From: Pratylenchus scribneri
Taxonomy: Eukaryota > Nematoda > Chromadorea > Rhabditida > Pratylenchidae
Assembly: GCA_030063045.1 (NCBI GenBank)
Contig: JAQSEB010000036.1
Span: 362,019 to 426,018 of the forward strand
Direction of reading: 5' to 3'
DNA: 64,000 nt
Shown here: positions 60,166 to 64,000 of the stretch, piece by piece
Layout of the letters: every line of letters starts with the position of its first letter
Position numbering within the stretch: the stretch's first letter is position 1
Notes under the pieces: model-generated
What the model saw: the letters and a program-made list of their open reading frames with translations, nothing else
What the model was told of the DNA's origin: nothing
Databases searched by the model: none
Made by a program: the position numbers and the translations under genes

Positions 60166-60357
60166 TCATGATTCATGAATATAATTTTCCTTTATATAGC
60201 CCTTATTCCGTTTGCCCTCTGATCGCATTGGTCCACCACATTTTGGACATTTGACTTCATTTTTATAATAATTGTAATGCATTAATCCCTTTTTATTGCA
60301 ATATTTGCAATTGAGATAATGGCACAGACAAAAATTACAGCATTTAAATTCGCACAT
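60166..60357 (-). CDS. small zinc-ribbon protein B
   Basis: 63 residues from ATG 60357 (MCEFKCCNFCLCHYLNC...), then VKCPKCGGPM and a basic tail. An earlier ATG (60444) lies upstream of the TATATAAA box (60397-60404), so 60357 is preferred. It shares CCNFCxCHYxxC and KCPKC with protein A, so the pair arose by duplication. Confidence 0.65.
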   Translation of the reverse strand: MCEFKCCNFCLCHYLNCKYCNKKGLMHYNYYKNEVKCPKCGGPMRSEGKRNKGYIKENYIHES

Positions 60358-60404
60358 TTTTAATAAAATTTTATGATAGAATATATTTTTCTTCCATTTA
60401 TATA
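60191..60404 (-). promoter_or_regulatory. two TATATAAA promoters of the zinc-ribbon genes
   Basis: TATATAAA at 60191-60198 (41 nt before ATG 60150) and 60397-60404 (40 nt before ATG 60357), each preceded by GGGCT or GGGGCT on the coding strand. The same box lies about 40 nt before ATGs 59975 and 61418 and about 28-40 nt before 59322, 54241 (TATAAATA) and 52772 (TATAAAAA). Confidence 0.65.
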
Positions 60405-60429
60405 GCCCCATGTTTCTAGAATGGATAGA

Positions 60430-61050
60430 GAAAGTTCCATGCAATTCCCTCCTTTCCTCTTTGACCTATTTCATAATTATTTCCCCTCTCCCCTCATCCT
60501 TTTTCTTTGACCTATTTCATAATTCCATCCCCTTTCCCCTTATCCATTTCCCCTCCCTTTTCCCTATTTCTTAATTCTTTCCCCTCTCTCATCCTTTTCC
60601 CCTCCCCTTTCCCTATTTATTAATTCTTTCCCCTCTCTCCTCATCCTTTTCCCTATTTCTTAATTCTTTCCCCTCTCTCCTCATCCTTTTCCCCTCCTTT
60701 TTCCCTATTTCTTAATTCTTTCCCCTCTCCGCTCATCCTTTTCCCCTCCCTTTTCCCTATTTCATAATTCCTTCCCCTCTCCCCTCATCCACTTCCCCTC
60801 CCTTTTCCCTATTTCATAATTCCTTCCCCTCTCCCCTCATCCATTTCCCCTCTCTTTTCCCTCTTTCATAATTCATCCCCTATTCTCTCATCCTTTTCCC
60901 TCCCTTTTCCCTATTTCATAATTCCTTCCCCTCTTCTCTCATCCATTTTCCTCTCCCTTTCCGAATTTCATAATTCCTTCCTCTCTTCCCTCATCCTTTT
61001 CCTCTCCCTTTAGCAATTTCATAATTCCTTCCCACCCTCTAATCTATTTC
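60430..61050. repeat. pyrimidine-rich minisatellite
   Basis: About twelve imperfect copies of a 50-53 bp unit (CCCTATTTCATAATTCCTTC, then CCCCTCTCCCCTCATCC). The opposite strand reads TTATGAAATAGGG and GGGGAAATGGAT, both also present in the 51-bp repeat at 45420-45915, in mirror position near the other end. Confidence 0.85.
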
Positions 61051-61073
61051 ATTGAATAAAATTCATTATATTT

Positions 61074-61418
61074 TTATTCAAATTTATAAAAACATTCTTT
61101 ACCTGGAGGGCAGATGATAATGTTCTCTAAATGTAAATAAAAAAATTCGTCGTAAATTGTCCCATCTTGGAATAATGATTCGTTATAAAATGAATTATCA
61201 ATTTTATTTCGAGTACATAAACAAATCAAATGTTCCGAGTTAGAAGGAACAATATCGAGAATTTTTATTTCTTTAATATGGTTGAAAATTTTTCCAGTTG
61301 GGTGGGCACATCGATGGGGAGGAAGTTGAAAATTTGAACCATATTCCTCTATAATACGATTCAATTCTCCTCTCGAGGAACAATTTTTAAAGTCCAAAAA
61401 ATAATCTAAGGCATTCAT
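61074..61418 (-). CDS. unrecognised Polinton protein
   Basis: 114 residues from ATG 61418 (MNALDYFLDFKNC); TATATAAG lies about 39 nt upstream. Contains a Cys/His scatter (HRCAHPTGK, ICLCTRNK, CPPGKEC). It is the outermost gene, next to the right inverted repeat. No family recognised. Confidence 0.6.
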   Translation of the reverse strand: MNALDYFLDFKNCSSRGELNRIIEEYGSNFQLPPHRCAHPTGKIFNHIKEIKILDIVPSNSEHLICLCTRNKIDNSFYNESLFQDGTIYDEFFYLHLENIIICPPGKECFYKFE

Positions 61419-61489
61419 TTTCGATTTTTCGATTAGAAACAATTGATTTTTTCCACTTATATAGGCCCCGAATTTCTTATGATTGCATT

Positions 61490-61937
61490 ATGGCCAAACC
61501 CTTTGGGCTTTAAACAAATTTTTTTAATTTTCCTAATCATTCCGGAGAGGGGGCCAAAAAAGTAGTCAAAACCTTTGGGCATTTAACAAAATGATTGGAA
61601 TTTTTCTAGCTCTTTTTTTGGGGGGGGGGGGCCAAAAAAGTAGTCAAGATTTTAGGGTCTTTAAAAAATGATTGTAATTTTTCTAGCTCCTTTGGGGGGG
61701 GGGGGGGGGTGTACAATTAATCAGAACGTTTGGGCTTTTAATAAAATTATTGTAATTTTTCTAGCTCGTTGGGGGGGGGGGGGGGACAAAAAAGTAGCCA
61801 AAACCTTTGGGCTTGACAAGCATTTTTTGAGGGAATCAGAATCGGGAATGAAGTGGAAATCTTTGGATTTAAAAACTTATCGGGGACTTTTTGTACATCA
61901 GATCGGGGACGGGGGACAAAATGGACTTAACACTACT
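61490..61937. repeat. right terminal inverted repeat with C/G-tract subrepeats
   Basis: Reverse-complement counterpart of 43904-44240, with four to five ~85-bp units carrying runs of 8-18 G. The outermost 150 bp match the left end almost perfectly. Confidence 0.9.
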
Positions 61938-61943
61938 GACGTG

Positions 61944-62237
61944 ATTGGCATTGGCATTTTGCATTTACCAACAAATTCATCGTCATCATTGAAATGCTTT
62001 GCCACATGGAACGGCGAATTGTTAGGTAAAAAAATTTAAATAATTAATATAAATTAAAATTGAAAAATTAATTTAAATTACTTAATTAAATTTTTAGGAA
62101 TGGTTACAATGCCGGAAAAATTTGTCCATCTCCGCCTATTCCCAGCTGTCAGTCTGAACTTTGGTGGCAATTCAATTCGGGCCAATTTTATGAAGGGAAA
62201 ATGGCGATTTGAACAATTCAGCAAGCTTCTTCAATGA
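61944..62237 (+). CDS. SPRY-domain gene, 3' part
   Basis: Rest of exon 5 (61944-62025, VIGIGILHL-type SPRY core, CFATWNGELLG), an intron GTAAAA...TTTTTAG of 72 nt and exon 6 (62098-62237, VHLRLFPAVSLNFGG, then a short tail) ending in TGA. The frame and phases match those left of the transposon, so the gene would be a 364-codon SPRY protein in an allele lacking the insertion. In this allele it cannot be made unless 18 kb is spliced out. Confidence 0.85.
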
Positions 62238-62581
62238 TATGCAAATGTGGAAAAAGCATAATATGTAATAGAATGAAGCAATTATAAACATACCAATCAT
62301 CGATTTTAACTTTTATGCAAAAATTTTGTCATTTTATGATTTTTTATTCACAGTCTATATCTGTAATTCATTCACACATATATGTTCGATTTTTGGCATT
62401 TTTTGAATTAAAATTCTGATTCCAATTCATTGAAATAATATAAATTAATTTTGCGTTATTCACAAATGTATGCAAAAAAAGCCTAAAATTAAAAAAATGA
62501 AAAAAAAAGGTTGGCTTGATTTAGAATAAGAATAATTATGCAATATTTCGAAAAGAAACCAGGGGTGGGAAACTGATAGTT
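62238..62581. other. short AT-rich spacer
   Basis: Downstream of the SPRY gene. No feature seen. Confidence 0.4.
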
Positions 62582-62860
62582 TTATCTGCAGATCTTCGAT
62601 GCCGAAATTGGCCTTAACATCACAATGGTCTTTGCAATTTCCTCTCGCCAAAAATCGGCATAGGATTCAGGCAAAGGGCCTTGCGTGGCAATATAGGCTT
62701 TGGACTAATCATATTATAACTTTAAAAAAATAGGAAAATTATTTTTTTTGAACGAAGCAATTATTATTAACCCATCAATATAATTTGCATTGGTTTCATT
62801 GCAGGATAATTCCTCGACGGCATCATCATCGGATGGCAAAATCACTCGAAAATACAACAT
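62582..62860 (-). pseudogene. truncated protein tyrosine phosphatase
   Basis: Minus strand. Block 62860-62772 reads RVILPSDDDAVEEL... to NANYIDG, and block 62704-62582 reads SKAYIATQGPLPESYADFW, then EEIAKTIVML, to TAA. These are the 'NANYI' and 'YIATQGPL..DFW' landmarks of classical tyrosine phosphatases. The intron between them does not join in phase with the sites I can find. The catalytic HC(x5)R half is absent. Most likely a gene fragment. Confidence 0.7.
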
Positions 62861-63446
62861 TTAAAAAATGGATGATTAAATAAAATTGAATGTTTAACTT
62901 TTAATTTTTTAATTGTTTTTTGTTTTCATTTGTTTCTCATAAAAATCGGGATAAAATGTCTATAAATAAACATCATATATCATTGGCATATTTTTTAACA
63001 AATTTGGTACCATTTATAGCCTAATGAATTGATAAGAGAAAAATTTATGAATTTGATTGGAAGTTGCAAAATTTAGGCCAAAAAGCATAAAAATAGATCA
63101 AAATAGGGCAATTTTCGTTGTTTGGCCATAACTTTCTTATCAATTTTATTTTGGATCATTTATTATGACATTAAAATGCTCTAAAGAAGGAGAATAGTGG
63201 TGTTATAATAGCTTGGAATTTGGTAAATGAACAAAATTCGGCTAATCTTATATAAAGTCAGAATATTCCTACATACAACCATCCATGCATACATATATAT
63301 AGGCAATATGGATTTGATCTGCTTATTTCTTTCGAAGATCTGAATCACTTGTGAAATGTTGAAGATTAATGTAATCATTAAAAATTTCAAAAAAAAAAAT
63401 ATAAATTTATTAAAATTAGAAGTGAATGTTTTTAATTTTTTAATTC
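62861..63446. other. AT-rich intergenic DNA
   Basis: No supported gene. Short AT-rich frames only. Confidence 0.4.
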
Positions 63447-63659
63447 CTACTTGATTTTGCCAATAGCATCGAACAATCCATTCGGCAACAATACGATTGA
63501 ATGCAAAAAATTTGGGACATTCTTGGCCGACTCCAACCCAATACAACCCTTCCAACGGTAATAGTCTCGATTTTGATTTTCTTTTGCCGGCCTTTCCTTT
63601 GCTCCCGTCCTTTTTGTTGGAGGGGAAAGGGCGCCAGCCATAGAATGCCACGAAGGATT
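63447..63659 (-). CDS. last exon of an unrecognised gene
   Basis: Minus strand. TTTTTCAG acceptor at 63660; two frames are open. One ends at TAG 63447 with NVPNFLHSIVLLPNGLFDAIGKIK-type sequence. The other reads AFYGWRPFPSNKKDG and GLYWVGVGQECPKF, with a CAA|GTAGGA donor. I cannot decide between them. The upstream exon would lie near 63680-63890. Confidence 0.35.
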   Translation of the reverse strand, partial: NPSWHSMAGALSPPTKRTGAKERPAKENQNRDYYRWKGCIGLESAKNVPNFLHSIVLLPNGLFDAIGKIK

Positions 63660-64000
63660 CTGAAAAACGAATCGATTATATAGGAAGAGGAATTTACTTG
63701 TGAAAAAGTTTATGGGAAGTAGATTGGGGGAAGGAAATAGCAAAAAACCCAACTCGCGCACAACCGGTTTAAATCCTCGAACCGGCCCAAATTCGAAAAT
63801 AAATTTCATATTCGTGATTGCCGATATTGAAAATCTATTCCCACAGTGCCAACCCAGTGTTTTGGCTAAAATCATTTTCACCAAATGTTACATATTAGTT
63901 GATAATTTCTGCAATAGTTTAAATTATTAATAAAAAAATTAATAAATATCGATATAGCGGTAATATTATTTTTAAAATAATAAACATTAATATTTCATTT

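Larger units (their letters stand above)
43904..61937. mobile_element. Maverick/Polinton DNA transposon, 18 kb
   Basis: Inverted termini AGTAGTGTTAAGTCC and GGACTTAACACTACT are flanked by GACGTG. It encodes the family hallmarks: DNA polymerase B, retroviral-type integrase, FtsK/HerA packaging ATPase, adenain-like protease, and major and minor capsid proteins. Plus-strand genes occupy 47222-52285 and minus-strand genes 52329-61418, so they converge near 52300. Polintons self-replicate with a protein-primed polymerase and are related to adintoviruses and virophages. Lesions: a frame change in polB (T run near 50557), a frame change in the major capsid gene (near 53558) and a TAG in the small capsid-associated gene (54633-54635). 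Confidence 0.96.

Overview
The window looks like nuclear DNA of a nematode, most likely a plant-parasitic (tylenchid) species. It is AT-rich, its spliceosomal introns are mostly about 35-70 nt with T-rich AG acceptors, and it holds a SPRY-domain gene, a protein tyrosine phosphatase fragment and nematode-type transposons. The phylum is well supported; the order is inference. Most of the 64 kb is young transposon DNA sitting in or next to small intron-rich host genes, several of which are visibly broken. REGION 1 (1-1082): the 3' exons of an unrecognised minus-strand host gene, with a fold-back element in an intron. REGION 2 (1083-30762): a giant LTR retrotransposon of the Ty3/gypsy type, with two 1781-bp LTRs that differ at only about two positions and a 4-bp CTAG target duplication. 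Near its primer-binding region it is interrupted by a complete BEL/Pao element (3002-13486, identical 364-bp LTRs, GCCGA duplication) that encodes one 3050-residue Gag-Pol-Env fusion. Without the guest the host element is about 19.2 kb. It carries a Gag-like frame that starts inside the 5' LTR, a Gag/zinc-knuckle/protease frame, a -1 frameshift signal, Pol, a periodic array of small hairpins in the Pol tail, and then an unusual 7-kb downstream module. That module holds a second zinc-knuckle protein and a superfamily-1 (Upf1-like) RNA/DNA helicase with all main motifs. The module lies between two copies of the same polypurine tract. REGION 3 (30763-43903): host DNA with exons of several unrecognised genes. 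A secreted Cys-rich gene is split by a hAT-like fold-back element (32240-32662). There is also a second hAT-type MITE (35210-35977), GC-rich hairpin minisatellites, two coiled-coil genes and the 5' part of a SPRY gene. REGION 4 (43904-61937): an 18-kb Maverick/Polinton DNA transposon with inverted repeats starting AGTAGTG and a 6-bp GACGTG target duplication. It is inserted inside a coding exon of the SPRY gene. On the plus strand it has a 17-exon protein-primed-type DNA polymerase B and a small basic protein. On the minus strand it has an adenain-like protease, major capsid protein (two frames), a small capsid-associated protein (nonsense codon), a penton-type minor capsid protein with a huge insertion, a DD35E integrase with chromodomain, two further conserved Polinton proteins, a packaging ATPase, two paralogous zinc-ribbon proteins and an unknown protein. 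Several of its genes share a TATATAA box about 40 nt before the ATG. Its subterminal regions are packed with minisatellites. REGION 5 (61944-64000): the 3' half of the SPRY gene, a truncated tyrosine phosphatase and the last exon of another minus-strand gene. Working picture: the two retroelements arrived recently (gypsy-type first, BEL second). The Polinton encodes nearly a whole virion and replication set but carries at least three frame-breaking lesions, some of which could be assembly errors.
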